This document shows, one piece after another, positions 37,101-48,656 of a stretch of DNA of 64,000 nucleotides (the first letter of the stretch is position 1; the number at the start of each line of letters is the position of its first letter). The position numbers and the translations under genes are program-made. Location of the stretch: the NCBI GenBank assembly GCA_947044365.1, contig OX345636.1, positions 58,324,537 to 58,388,536 of the forward strand. Direction: 5' to 3'. Below the pieces are notes generated by a model. That model made no database searches. It worked only from the letters and a program-made list of their open reading frames with translations, and had not been told where the DNA came from. This stretch comes from Petrosia ficiformis (Eukaryota; Porifera; Demospongiae; Haplosclerida; Petrosiidae).

Positions 37101-39191
37101 GGCTCAATATCTCAGCTTTATGATATCCAATAAGACAGATGCTGCTCGTTGTCACAATTTCGATTTGTTGGAAGGAGGTGAATTCTATCCGGGTAAAAGA
37201 TACGGGAAGATTGAACAGATTCACTTTTGTAAGACTGGAATTTGTAAGAAGAAGAGTCTATCTCCTGATAGTAGATCTGAGACAAAGAATACTACTGAAG
37301 ATAGAAATGGTAATAATGATAATAATTGTATTCATATCTAATGATATCATTTGTTAATATAGAAACCACATCTCAAGAGACTAGTATATCCTTACCTGTT
37401 AAAAGATCTGATGATAGTTTAGAAGTACCTCCAGCTAAGAGAGAGAAACTAAATGAACAGAATGGTAAATAATGTAATTATTATATATTTAATTGAATGA
37501 ATATTTCACTAGACGATATTATAACTGATGATAATGATACTGAAGATATAATTAGTGAATCACAACCTCATGTTTATACAAGGGATAATATTATCAATAC
37601 TCATCAATTATCTACAAGTATGTATATGTCACTATATTGTTGAATTAATAAATATGTCATTATGTGATGAATCCATAAATATTGTAGTATAATTTTGTGT
37701 ATTATTTGCTATATCTCTATATAGCATCACAAACCTCTGGTACTGGTAATGCTTCAAATACTACACAAGGTACTAGTACATCTTCACTACAAGGTATCTT
37801 TAGCGTTTATATTTACATATGTAATTAAAATTTACAAGCAAAATGCAAAGCATTGCACAGGTGAACATACTGTGTGGCTGAAATAGCACATAAGTATGCA
37901 CAACATCACAATGTAAAAATAAAACCAACCATTAGGTTCAAAAAATGTAAGAGCCAAGGGCATGTATTGAACCAGGGTCCCCCAGATCAAAAAAAAAGTT
38001 CAGCTGGAGTTGATTCAAAGACCCTCCCTGGATTGAACTGTTTGCCACATGTGCAGTTATTTTTTTAAAATTCCAGCGATAGTGAAACTATTGTAATCTT
38101 TCCTTTTCACTTGGCTGAAAATAGGTATTATTATCAAAATGTCTAATGTTGATCCAATGATCTCTCTTCAGTATATCACCTCGGATATCCTGACTAAGTT
38201 CCAACCTAGGAACAGTTCTTGGCCATGTCAAACCTTTTAAGAACCACATGTTATTTTGCATGTTAATTAGCACATGCTCAAACAGTTTAATTGAGTTTCT
38301 TTTTCACTGCATCTTAAAGAAACGGGATACGTGGCTGCACTAAATGGGACTCACTCAAGCTTTTCCCAGTTATGTAAATACTAATTATTAATGATATATT
38401 AGATGGTGAGTCACAACATGCAGACATAGGAGGAGTTGAAAGTATTCAAGATTCCACTAAAGAGATCACAAGACATATCCCTTCAACACAAGGTACAATG
38501 AGTGCATTAATGGATAATTCGGTTATTATGCTACATTATTGCACACTTATTCCTATAGTTTCTACTCCACAAGTTATTATTCCTTGTCCTGATAATATAT
38601 ATACTGGAGAGATATTATATGAGAGAATAGGAAGTAATAAATGGCTAACCAGATTTATTGTAGTGCAAAATGTGAAAGTATTCTTACAAGTAAGATAATG
38701 TGTTAATTATTATCATTATTATTATCATATTATATTTAGTATATTGAAACAACTTATCCAAGTGCTATTAAAGATGAGATCATTAGGTTTTCATTCCTGG
38801 ATCCAGTAAATGGATATATTGAACTTGATACTATTAGTATGGAACAAGTAGTTTGTAGAGGATGGAGTATTGAACCTCACAAGGAACCTCTCATAGTAAG
38901 TTATTATAATATTATTGATGATTTTATTGATCTGCAATTGATAGATAATTATATTGGCATATTATAATTATTATAATTATGATAGCTTAGAAAGAGAGAT
39001 GCTGATTTATTTGGATCAGATCTTCCCATTCCACCATCTTGTCTTGTCACTGTTTGGGCTAAACTATCTTGTGATCCTGAAGAACGTTTGAGACATCCAG
39101 TAATACTAAATGGAATAGATTCTGATACTAGAAAAATATATATCAGTAGATTCCTTGAAACAGTGGAAACTACTAACACTACAGGACGAGG

Positions 39192-39234
<43 letters not shown>

Positions 39235-40585
39235 ATTATTGTAATAATTATGCATGGAAATTTAATTGATTCTTCATTTAGAATCTACTAGTCATACAAG
39301 ACATTCACAAGATAGTATTGTATCACCTATCAGTTCATCTCATACAGGTTAGGATAATAATTATACATGTGACATAGTTTAAATGGGCTGGAATGACTAG
39401 TTAATTAAACCCTGGAGTTGTCAACAAAAATAATTATACTTTGCAGACATATTTCACCTTCATCACCACCAGGGGCGGGTCTACAGGGGGGGCAGGGAGG
39501 GCAGGGAGGGCAATTGCCCCCCTCTAAGTTTTTGCTTGTATGAAAATTTATAAACTCTGTGAGCTGTTTGCATAAATGACATGAACGGTATAGTTAGTTT
39601 ACACAACTATAACAACTGGTCAATCAGTTTACTCACTGAATGCAAACATAATTCTGCATCTAAACTTAGGACGCAGAAGATGATAGCATAGCGCGGTAGG
39701 CCTAAATTAAGTGACCACACCCCTCATGGATAATTAATAACCAAAAATTTTTTCACGCCATGCTTTGCATGCCGAGTTTGCCCTACCTTACAAAATTTCT
39801 AGACCCACCCCTGATCACCACATGCTGTTAGTTATAGAGTGTGTTTGGCCATTATTGCATTCACTACCCATTAGCATCAGAATTTTATCATATTGAGTAA
39901 CTTCAGGAAGCCACAATGACACAGGAAGAATAGTTATATAAGAGACCATAACAACAGTTCATCTCCACGTTGTGGCCATGGCAACCTTCTGTTGGTAATC
40001 AGTATTAGTTTGAAGGTAGTGTATATAGTGTTAGATGTATTTCAATAACTTTCAATCAATGAATTATAGTAGTAAAGGAAACAGCAAATCTAAGACGTTA
40101 TCTGATCACTTGTCATTGTGCAATACTTTTCAAACACTCAATACATATATAGTTTTTACCATACCATTGATATTAGGGTCTTGCATGTACACATTATGCA
40201 ATATTAGAAATAATCGTGTGCATCGCATTTGCTTGAGTATATATTTTTATTAATATTTCATTTAGTATCATTGACATCACAAAAGGTGAAAGAAATTCTT
40301 CGTATATCCACTCCTGAAATTTCCAGACTGTTATCTTCATCTGATAATAGAATATCTCTTGCTATGGAACTGTATGGATCATCTCTGATCACAGATGATG
40401 CTTATTATCAGGCTATTGATGATTCTGCCATTACTAACATACTAAAAGGAGCTAGATTGATGAAAGAGATTACTGCATCTGTTGCTGTTAGTCCAGAGAA
40501 GCTGAGACAATTAATAGAAGTAATGAAGAGAGTGGAGATCTTCCAAGGTATTAGCAAGAAGTGGGAGAGAGACATACAACAATAA
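31116..40585 (+). CDS. gene 4: Kelch - coiled coil - ZU5 - UPA - CARD-like protein, complete
   Basis: Exons: 31116-31667, 31725-31897, 32783-32974, 33825-33996 (six Kelch-like blades, e.g. LYCCGGDQ, WYFGGKC, LLVLGGLG, GVIFGG, LVISGGVD, IVVTGGCD); 35118-35299, 35356-35506, 35567-35629, 35685-35798, 35846-35986, 36045-36158, 36215-36286, 36343-36438, 36557-36757 (charged, heptad-like coiled coil); 36809-37309 (ZU5: VKALVAGPFNFPEDVELVSA, LKPVELEIQHCVSL, ending QIHFCKTGI); 37363-37464, 37513-37617, 37725-37793, 38403-38492 (acidic/STQ-rich linker, PPAKREKL); 38559-38689, 38740-38895, 38986-39190 (UPA-like: GWSIEPHKEPLI, CLVTVWAKLS, HPVILNG); 39282-39347; 40266-40585 (CARD-like helices, stop TAA). 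The frame holds across all 23 exons (about 1,322 residues), and most introns are phase 1. ZU5-UPA-death fold is the signalling half of PIDD, NLRP1 and CARD8. Role as a cytoplasmic death-fold receptor is inferred. Alternative 3' exons at 41764-42744 cannot be excluded. Confidence 0.85.
33000..33820. repeat. repeat in gene 4 intron
   Basis: CCCTATGATTGCTTTCCA near 33124 pairs with the reversed form near 33635-33655, and 33540-33690 is a copy of the GGCATGATAAAGTCAGCCAT repeat. This suggests a non-autonomous element spanning about 33110-33690. There is no gene inside. Confidence 0.5.
34330..34960. repeat. TATG/TGTA simple-repeat tract in gene 4 intron
   Basis: Degenerate TATG, TGTA and TACA repeats fill the intron between the last Kelch exon (33996) and the first coiled-coil exon (35118). 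Open frames rich in Tyr, Val, Cys and Met here are artefacts of the repeat. Confidence 0.8.
39191..39240. repeat. AT microsatellite directly after the UPA exon donor
   Basis: (TA)n follows the GTATAA donor of exon 38986-39190. Confidence 0.8.
39470..39813. mobile_element. hAT-type MITE in the last gene 4 introns
   Basis: The ends CAGGGGCGGGTCTA and TAGACCCACCCCTG are inverted repeats. An 8-base direct repeat ATCACCAC flanks both sides (39462-39469 and 39814-39821). CAGGGG ends and 8-base duplications are typical of hAT elements. It is 344 bases long with no transposase, and lies between exons 39347 and 40266. Confidence 0.85.
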
Positions 40586-40599
40586 CACATGTTTAGTAA

Positions 40600-41763
40600 A
40601 ATTACTATATTAGCTATATAATTATATCAAAAATAATAAAATATTTTTTACTAGCAACACCTAAAATTTTACAATATATTTATGGCATAATTTCACTGGC
40701 AGTTACATGAAGGAACATCCTATTTTTTTCTTGGGCTCTTGTATGGAATATTGCAATTCTTCAATTCTTCAATGCTTTTTACGAAATAGGTGGTCCATAC
40801 ATAGATGAAGCTAACAAGATCAAGAAATCTTCACAAGTAAAGATAAACTAGGAGTTCACATTATAGTGGTTTAGTTCTGTTTGTTTGATTATTTGTGTGT
40901 GATGAATTAACTCCACATTCACACGTAATTAACCTCCATACCAAGGGAAATTCCCTACATTTAGGGATGAATTTTGTTATTTAGGGTCTAGGGGGGGAAG
41001 TTTATAAATGATAGATATCTAGGGAATGTTTGATTCAAAACTGATTTAAGTGTATTCACACCTAGAAAATTATATATCTTATAACACTGACGACAGCAAA
41101 GTGATCATAACAGTCACAGTAAGTCAACCAATATATGTCACATCAGCATGCACTCAATCGTGAATTATAATCTGCAGTAACACTGTTACAGCAATGACTT
41201 CAATGTATTAAATGTAACAAGTATCAGGTTCAACCTGCACTCTTTTAACGCAGCGAAGCTTGCCATCCAGTGGTGTCAATTTCAAGCCGGATGAGGCTAC
41301 GTATAAGAGAATGAAGAGCAGCATATATGACTTTGAAAGCACTGAGACAGATTAATCTGCTAACCTGAAGTCCTCACTGTTAAACTCATTTCTTGTTGTG
41401 TTGATATTTTTGTTATTTTTTAACCATTTGTTATCAGATCTTGCACTAAGTTTCTGGAATTTCTAGCGGGGTTGTAGTGGGGAAATCAGCCTGAGTCTAG
41501 GGATTTTTAGGGAAAATTTTGAGCACTCCTAGGAAATTGTGTCTGGAGGCTCATTCCCAAGCGTTTTAATAAAACGCTTGGGAATGAGGCTGTATTGTAA
41601 AACCCATGTGACTTATACAGAGGTGAAACGAGATAAGAGCAGTAAGTCTGTGTGTCTGTACAGGTTAATGTGGTTAATAAATATTAGGTTATTGATTTTC
41701 AAAAGATTATTACACAGTGTTTACTATCTATCCATTCATTTCTTTATTATCTATATCACTTAG
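40600..41763. other. region after gene 4, hairpin at 41550-41588
   Basis: CTCATTCCCAAGCGTTTTA and its complement lie back to back as a 39-base near-perfect palindrome. A short possible exon (40790-40836, GGPYIDEANKIKKSSQ) precedes a GTAAAG donor, and an alternative donor inside the last gene 4 exon (CAAG before GTATTA) matches its phase. No other gene is seen. Confidence 0.35.
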
Positions 41764-42744
41764 TAAAGAGTATCGTACTCAATACCGGAACATTAGACAA
41801 TATACATATATTTTGTGAATCTTACTTATTCTTTGGATATGAGTATTTGAAGCTTGATTCTTGCTTTGACCCCCATTATTGGGAATTTCTACTCTCAGGA
41901 ACTAACACAAAGATTGTAAGTTATACATCCATTATCAAGACAACAGTCAGTCTATCCATCAAATGATGCGTCTATCAATTATCTGTCCTATCTATTCATC
42001 TCTGTATTCAGTACCAATGAATTACCAATGAAGAATAGGTCTTCTCTGTTAATTAGTATTGAGGATGTTAACATGTACATGTACATGTATGTATACATGT
42101 ACATATATACATGTACATGTATTTATACATGTACATATATACATGTACAATGTATTAGGGGTGCAATTAATAGTATAATACTGACATTATAAAGTTTACA
42201 TACCATCACTGTACTTCCATTGACTATATTGTGCTGTAAGTAGAGGATTATAGATATTGTAAGACTGATTGTGATGATCATATTAATCTTTGGTTCATAA
42301 TTTGGAGACGGCATACAACCACATGATGCTCTTTATCTAATCTTGGTGATTATACCTCTTTTATATTAATTTTACGAATGTAGGAGATGTCATCGTAACA
42401 AGGAGAACTAACCAAAGAAAGAAATCAATGTTGCACAGAAGAAACTGTTTTTAGGTACTGATGTTGAGTTTTGATTTTACTCAGAAAGCTCAATTAATTA
42501 TACATGTATGTATGTATGTATGTATATACATGTATGTAATGTATGTATATACATACATGTATGTATGTATGTATGCATGTATGTATGTATGTACGTACAA
42601 TGTACTCATGTATTATGCACATGTATATACATGTATATGTATCATATTCAGATCTGTTTATATTATCAGGAACCATTAAAGAAATTTGTTCAAAATATCT
42701 GGTTGGAAGGAATTTGTAAAGTTTTGAAGAGGGCTCACGAGTAG
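41764..42744 (+). CDS. two possible 3' exons, unrecognised
   Basis: Exon 41764-41915 reads VKSIVLNTGTLDNIHIFCES followed by YLFFGYEYLKLDSCFDPHYW and ends ...GTNTKI at a strong GTAAGT donor. Exon 42670-42744 reads EPLKKFVQNIWLEGICKVLK then RAHE and a stop. Phases agree with each other. They may be alternative C-terminal exons of gene 4 or the end of another gene. No domain is recognised. Confidence 0.35.
42060..42640. repeat. TACATG/TATG simple repeats
   Basis: Two tracts (42075-42145 and 42500-42640) of alternating TACATG and TATG. They lie in the intron between the two possible exons above. Confidence 0.8.
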
Positions 42745-43499
42745 AAAACAGGTTTGTGGCTTCAATCACTTGCATACAAAATGTAGTGCTGAAACAAATA
42801 CTGCTTCTTGGTATTTGAATACTTGCTTTTCTTAACGAAATGAATACTTGAATATTTGCTTGCTTACTCATCATAAATTGTTTGAATTAAAATATTAAGT
42901 CAGCATTTTGCTGTACGTACATAGTTACAATAGATGTAACCACTGTGTTTTTATTGTTCATTCTTTTTATATAAACCGGTAACATGAAGCTAGAAACTTC
43001 TCCACCGTCATTTAATTTCCTTTTTATAATTGCACGTATTTTGTTTCTGTGCATGTGCAAATGTTAAACGAATAATTGAATACCAAAAAATACATTTGAA
43101 TACTTAAATAACGAATAAATATCAGAATATTTTCAATTTTCGCTTCAACACTAATGATCTGTCTTCATCCATCGATCAAACACGTGGCTTTCAAAATGAT
43201 TGAAAGTATTTACTAATAAAAAGATTTTTACGGAATACGTAACTACATTTGAATAAAAAGATTTTTACGGAATATGTACGCAAACATACATATAATGCAA
43301 ACTTTCCAGCTAACTGATAAGTGTGGGGCCCGCTCGGGCTCGCCCCAATTACCCTTATGATATTAAACTATACAGTACAGGTACATGTATACATACATTA
43401 TTGATGTACATGTATTAACCTTGTGACATTAAACTATACACTGTAGTGCATATAAAGTTGTCACATTTTAATTATGAATGTGAACAGACATTTCCCTTC
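42745..43499. other. intergenic, no gene seen
   Basis: Contains a direct repeat of AAAAAGATTTTTACGGAATA about 40 bases apart (43218 and 43257), otherwise nothing I can support. Confidence 0.4.
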
Positions 43500-44385
43500 C
43501 TACAGAGTGAACATGTCCTCATCTTCCAAATGATCCCGATAATCTGTAGTCCTATGTGGTTTAGGATCCACAAGCTGGTATTCAATACAACCTGGCCAAG
43601 AAGATGTCTGTAAGTTTATGCAATTATGTAATTAATAATTATAATACCTGAGATGTTGCAATAAAATTATGGGCACATATAAGCACATCTAATACTCATA
43701 CAAATAGCATGTTAATAGTAGTGTGTAGCAATATGTATGATGAATTGGCTCAGTATAATCACTATAATAGGCATGAAAAAGTCAGATGATAACACCACAA
43801 AGTGATATTTTTCTCCATACATCTCAATTATGATGATTATACACCTGCTATGTGGCTAGGTTCTAACATAATTCATGAGGTTGCCCACAATCACAGCCTC
43901 AGGGGTGTGTTATACATGTCTACTTTCTCAGATAGGTACATACAACATATGTATGTATGTATGTTTGTATAGTATGTAGTATGTAGTATGTATGTTAAGG
44001 CGGCACTAAGGTGTTTGGATTGAAATATTAGCTAGTGAATATTTGTAAACCAAGCCATTTTACTATTAGTTATTAATGTAGCTTTAGTGTTTTCCTATCC
44101 ATTCTGTGTTCTAAATGCCTGGATATTCTGTTACCATTTCTGCCGCCAATTTATTGTAATATGGAATTTGTAAAAAAAGAAACTTTTGCTAATGTACAAC
44201 TTTGATTTTGTAAATTATTATAATCTATGACCCCAGTTCACATGACCTGTGCTCTTTTAAGAAATGAGTGAATATATAGTGAATGCACAACACAAAGTTA
44301 TAAATGATATAAGATATGATAAAGGTAATAATTACCTCAGTGGGGTTACAAGTTTGAAGGTCATGTATCCAATAGTTTTCCTGTC
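43500..44385 (-). CDS. 3' end of an unrecognised minus-strand gene
   Basis: Exon 44385-44336 reads QENYWIHDLQTCNPTE and ends at a GTAATT donor. Exon 43607-43500 starts after TTACAG and reads TSSWPGCIEYQLVDPKPHRT then DYRDHLEDEDMFTL and a stop. Their phases fit. The C-terminus is acidic and polar, with no membrane segment. Upstream, a further open stretch at 44629-44432 (KLPSILPSIEYMKPVEMRVL, FLKHQIEFAKPFYT, stop) might be an alternative last exon of the same gene. I do not recognise the protein. Confidence 0.45.
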
Positions 44386-44431
44386 CTTTGCATAGTAGGG
44401 TGTCATTTGTTTAATAATCACCACTTTCATG

Positions 44432-44629
44432 TCATGTATAGAATGGTTTGGCAAATTCAATCTGATGTTTCAAGAATTTTATGGTTTTGTTGGATGATGG
44501 TTCTATGGGAGGACAGTGACTGATGGTATGTGACGAATGGAACTCTGTCTGTAGGCTGTTTAAGACTCTCATCTCAACTGGTTTCATATACTCTATTGAT
44601 GGAAGGATTGATGGTAGTTTCCGTGTAGC
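44432..44629 (-). CDS. possible terminal exon, unrecognised
   Basis: Follows an acceptor (AATAGAG), reads ATRKLPSILPSIEYMKPVEM, RVLNSLQTEFHSSHTISHCP and KTIKFLKHQIEFAKPFYT, and stops at 44432. Composition is protein-like. No GT donor lies before the stop, so if real it ends the message. It is probably related to the exons at 43500-44385 as an alternative end. Confidence 0.35.
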   Translation of the reverse strand, partial: ATRKLPSILPSIEYMKPVEMRVLNSLQTEFHSSHTISHCPPIEPSSNKTIKFLKHQIEFAKPFYT

Positions 44630-44639
44630 CTCTATTCAT

Positions 44640-46200
44640 TAAATTCACTTTCAGTTCTTAATAAAAGAATAAACAACCACAGAGCAGATGTCATACATAA
44701 AGAAATACAAAAAAACTGTATCTACACATTTTAATATGCCAAACAACTCCATACAACATGGAAGTGGTGATTATTGAAAACCAACAACCCCCTACTATGC
44801 ATTGGATACATGACCTACAAACTTGTTATGTGAACCTGACAGCTCAGCTGTCCTCGTTAACACCTGATAAGGAAGCCAATACATGTATGTGGGAGCAACT
44901 TGCAGCTTAAGTGGCCTAGCCTCTGGGTGTACTTATTATATTGCTATGAGGCTAAGTGTTAGCTGTTGAAATTGCTATTCACACACTTGTAAAGATTTAT
45001 ACCCAAAGGGTTTTTAGAAAAGGAATGAAGGTGGACTTTAGTGTAGAAAATTTATCATCCACCACATTAATAAATTTTGAGGATTAACCATGGACTTCAT
45101 CTGTATCAATGGTTGCATTTTTGAAGCCCTTTGATATTTTTCAACCACATTTCTAGTTTTCTACACAAGACAGTCTACTAAATGTGCTTTAAGCTTGTGC
45201 AAAAATCCAAAGCTATAAGCAATCGAATTGACAAAGACGCTAAGTGTGGGTGTTGGCACTGGCCACTGCACTTTCAAACACTCATCTTGTTGCTTTCCTC
45301 CCACTAATCATCAATGACATTGTTAGAAGGTTCTCTGTATAAGTAAGTTAAAAGTTTGTAAAATATAAAAGGTATGAAGGAAAACATTCGGTATGTACAT
45401 TCGTGAATTAATTGGTAATTTTGAATTTGATCCAAAACCATCAAACTACCAATTAAAAAACACTGTCAATAATATTTCACAGTATGTGTAGGTTTGCAAT
45501 TTCCTTAGCTAAAACCATTTTTTGTTTGATTTCACTTAATATACCAAAGATCATTTAGACTTTTGGGATGGCATACACTTATAATAAATAATTATCTGAT
45601 GGGGTACTCTGCATGCGAAACAATGGAATCAGACTCTGAGGCTACTACTCAGGGTTGTCACTTCATATAAGTATATTCTACAACCACAGAATACATGCTT
45701 GAGTGAGAAGAAATACACTGATTTTTTGGTTGATTTCACTTAATATACCAAAGATCATGAGGCTAAAGTACATTCACATTGAGTTGGCACCTAATGGTAC
45801 TCACCATGAGAATGATATTACACAGCCAATTGAGAGGCAACAAACCAAATCATGTAATGAAGTCCACAGAAAAATATACATGCGTAGATTTCATTACCTA
45901 ATATTTATCATCATAAATTATGGTATCATTATTAGCCTTTTTATTATCATTAGCTATTTTATCTTCATAACTATAATATAATGATTATTATCTGTTTGTT
46001 ATATGAAAATAAATTGAACCAGGTTTAATGTCATGACTTGGTTGAAGTTGTTTGTAGACTACAACTAGTTGCCATGGCAATGGAGTCTTAGGCCTGTGCA
46101 ATAATATAAATATATATTATGTCCAGTCCTATATCTTGGTTAGAAAGTCCAATACAATTGTGACAAATCAGAGTATGGGCAAGAAGGTTAAATGTCCATG
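44640..46200. other. intergenic with a decayed dispersed repeat
   Basis: 45230-45360 is a worn copy of the 18484-18760 repeat (GACGCTAAGTGTGGGTG). An open frame at 45703-45981 has no recognisable domain and runs into AT-rich sequence. Nothing else is supported. Confidence 0.4.
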
Positions 46201-46554
46201 TAAGTGTGGTCTATTCACTCCTCCGCTTTGCCTCAGTGAATAGACCACACTTATATGGGGTTTAACATATACATATATATGTATATGTTATAACACCCTA
46301 CGAGTGCTATATCAGATTTACAATCACCGAGGGCGAGGTGATTATATAGCATGAGTAGGTGTATTATAATTAATATTTTTCACAAAATACAAAACCTTTG
46401 TTGATGTCTGATGCTTCTCCTACCTTTTTGTTGGCACTTTGGAGAAGGTAAGTGTTGTTTTCTTGTAGTCTGTTTCGACAGCAGGTTTTATATCTGACCA
46501 CAGAGTGCCAATCTGATTTATAAACCTGTGGTTAACTTTGAAGTTTCGCTGTAT

Positions 46555-46602
<48 letters not shown>

Positions 46603-46700
46603 ATATATGTATGGGTTCAAGGTGTGTATATCAGCCCTTCACCCAGCCCTCACGGCTGCTATCCAGGTGGGGTGAAGGGCTGATATTGCTGATACATACC
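46200..46700. repeat. three neighbouring hairpin repeats
   Basis: Stems: TAAGTGTGGTCTATTCACT at about 46210-46250; TAACACC(C/T)TAC.GA.TGCTATAT at about 46290-46366; TATCAGCCCTTCACCC at about 46629-46694. An AT microsatellite lies at 46560-46605. All three look like short foldback elements. Confidence 0.6.
46422..46548 (-). CDS. possible minus-strand exon, unrecognised
   Basis: Bounded by an acceptor (CCTATACAG) and a donor (AAAAAG before GTAGGAG). It reads RNFKVNHRFINQIGTLWSDI and KPAVETDYKKTTLTFSKVPT K. It could be an upstream exon of the minus gene ending at 43500, but its phase does not fit the exon at 44629 directly. Confidence 0.3.
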
Positions 46701-47290
46701 TCGAAGCCATAATATATTCTATACCTTACATGTACATCAATGTTACCTGACATCTACAGCTTTTTTCCATTTATAAACAACTCTTCAATTTACAACTTGA
46801 TTGTGCATGCTCAAATTGTTAGGAATATAATGTCTTATATATATCAGCCCTGTGGTTTCATATCCACCTGTGGTTGGGTGTATATAACACAACTTTGATG
46901 TGGCTGTTACCTATATACATATGTCATGATGAAGCCACCCTTCAAAGCATTGCTATATAATATATATAAATGTGCTAAGTTCACTGTGTGGTTTGTGGCT
47001 TCATTATAAACATGACTTTGAAGTCATGAGATTATGTCATGGTCACTTGTGCAATATCAGGCTTATAATCAACCTTGCCCTCCCTCCACAAGCCTCTAGT
47101 CACACATGAAGTGTGCATGTGCTTTTAATTTAAGCAAGCTAATTGTAAGTGCTTATGGTTGTGTGGCTGCTTGTGATTAAAGTCCAATTAGTAGGAAGTA
47201 CTAGACATGGTAATAACTTTCATAATAATTAATTTTTATTATAATTTATGATATACATCAATCTGTGCAATGTAACAACTAATGACAATT
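46700..47290. other. intergenic, no gene seen
   Basis: AT-rich with short direct repeats (GAAGCCAC twice). It lies just upstream of the ribozyme and may belong to the same element. Confidence 0.35.
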
Positions 47291-47291
47291 T

Positions 47292-47378
47292 GGGATACAC
47301 TGTGCTGATGAGACCCAATAGGTCGAAACAATCTGATCAGTGTACATACGTATATATTCAGATTGTCCACAGTTGCCC
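47292..47378 (+). ncRNA. type I hammerhead ribozyme
   Basis: All conserved parts are present in order. Helix I is ACTGTG (47299-47304) with CACAGT (47368-47373), extended by GGG/CCC (47292-47294, 47376-47378) across an internal loop. The core CTGATGA is at 47305-47311. Helix II is GACC-CAATA-GGTC (47312-47324). GAA is at 47325-47327. Helix III is ACAATCTGA (47328-47336) with TCAGATTGT (47358-47366), 9 of 9 paired. The predicted cut is after the C at 47367, a GUC site. This RNA would cleave itself in cis. Such ribozymes are known in animals within Penelope-like elements and retrozymes. No second copy was found nearby, so the host element is not established. Confidence 0.9.
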
Positions 47379-47399
47379 TTACAAAGTTATAACACATCT

Positions 47400-47830
47400 G
47401 ATTGCATGAAGATTGATGGATACTGTGTGAATATCATTAGTGTCATTTCAATACTAATTTAAACTCTCACACCTAGCAACTCCTACTATAAGAACTAGCC
47501 ATTTAAACATTCAGGCCAGCTGCAAATTTATATGTCAATGTGGTGTGCCTGATAGGCTTGATATACATTCTTCGACCAAATAATATTATCAATATAAAAT
47601 TGCGAATTGCAATTATAAAGATTCAATTTAGTGAAATGTCTAAATCATGTAAGGGTATAAGGTATAATAAGGCTGTAGCATCAAAAAAATTTATTATTAT
47701 TAATCATTAAATAAATGAAAATGGGTGTGATAGAGCTGCTCATTGGTCAATTACTCACATGATCATACTTTTTCATTACTCATTCCTCACCACTAAGCAA
47801 TAAAAATTAATTGATTTCTGGGGACATGGA
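47400..47830. other. region downstream of the ribozyme, no gene seen
   Basis: No open frame of note. If the ribozyme belongs to a retroelement, this is where its body or end would be, but I see no repeat boundary. Confidence 0.35.
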
Positions 47831-47835
47831 GTGTG

Positions 47836-48093
47836 TCATGTATGTGATGATGGGTAGGTGTATGTATCATTATGTACATGTATGTGATGATGGGTGGGTG
47901 CATGTATGATTGTGCGTATGCATAATATGTACATGTATGTGATGAAGGGTATATAGGTGTATGTATAATTATGTACATGTATGTGATGATGGGTAGGTGT
48001 ATGTATGATTGTGTATATGTGTATATGTACATGTATGTGATGATGAGTAGGTGTATGTACATGTATGTGATGATGGGTAGGTGTATATATGAC
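47836..48093. repeat. minisatellite, about six units
   Basis: Units of about 30-50 bases share TACATGTATGTGATGATGGG followed by TAGGTGTATGTAT. The minus-strand open frames rich in Thr, His and Tyr are products of this repeat. Confidence 0.75.
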
Positions 48094-48530
48094 ATAATTA
48101 TACAATGTACATGACATACATGTAATACAGTATACACTGTATGCAACATAGCTACAGCATGTGCATGTACATTAAATAATATATACAAACATCTAAATAT
48201 AACGTACATACATGTACATGCAGCTACAGCATATATATTATAGTTATACAATGTTGTTAGTACATACATGTATTACATTATACACTTAGCTACAACATGT
48301 GCATGTACATGAAATACATACATAGATATGTATGTATACATGTATGTATATGTGTATGTACTATGTAGGTGTATGTATGCAGGTATTTATATGTATGTAT
48401 ATGTATACATTGTATATACAAGTATGCATGTATATGTAATATGTACATGTAATATGTATGTACGTATGTACTATATATGTATGTATCTGTGTATCGTTAT
48501 ATGTATGTATGTATAATATGTAACTCCAAT
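48094..48530. repeat. TATG/TACATG simple repeats
   Basis: Degenerate TATG and ACATGT tract; no coding content. Confidence 0.75.
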
Positions 48531-48656
48531 GAAAGTTATTAAGACCAACTAAAGAAAGATATGAAATGAATTTGTAAAATCATTTTTTTTTAAATTTATT
48601 AAGACCAACTATTATTAACAACCACAATAAAGAAAGAATCTAATTATTATTGAAAG

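Noticed and set aside
37930..38070. tRNA-derived SINE in gene 4 intron (TTGAACCAGGGTCCCC looks like a B box)
   Set aside because: No A box at the right distance and no repeated copy in the window.
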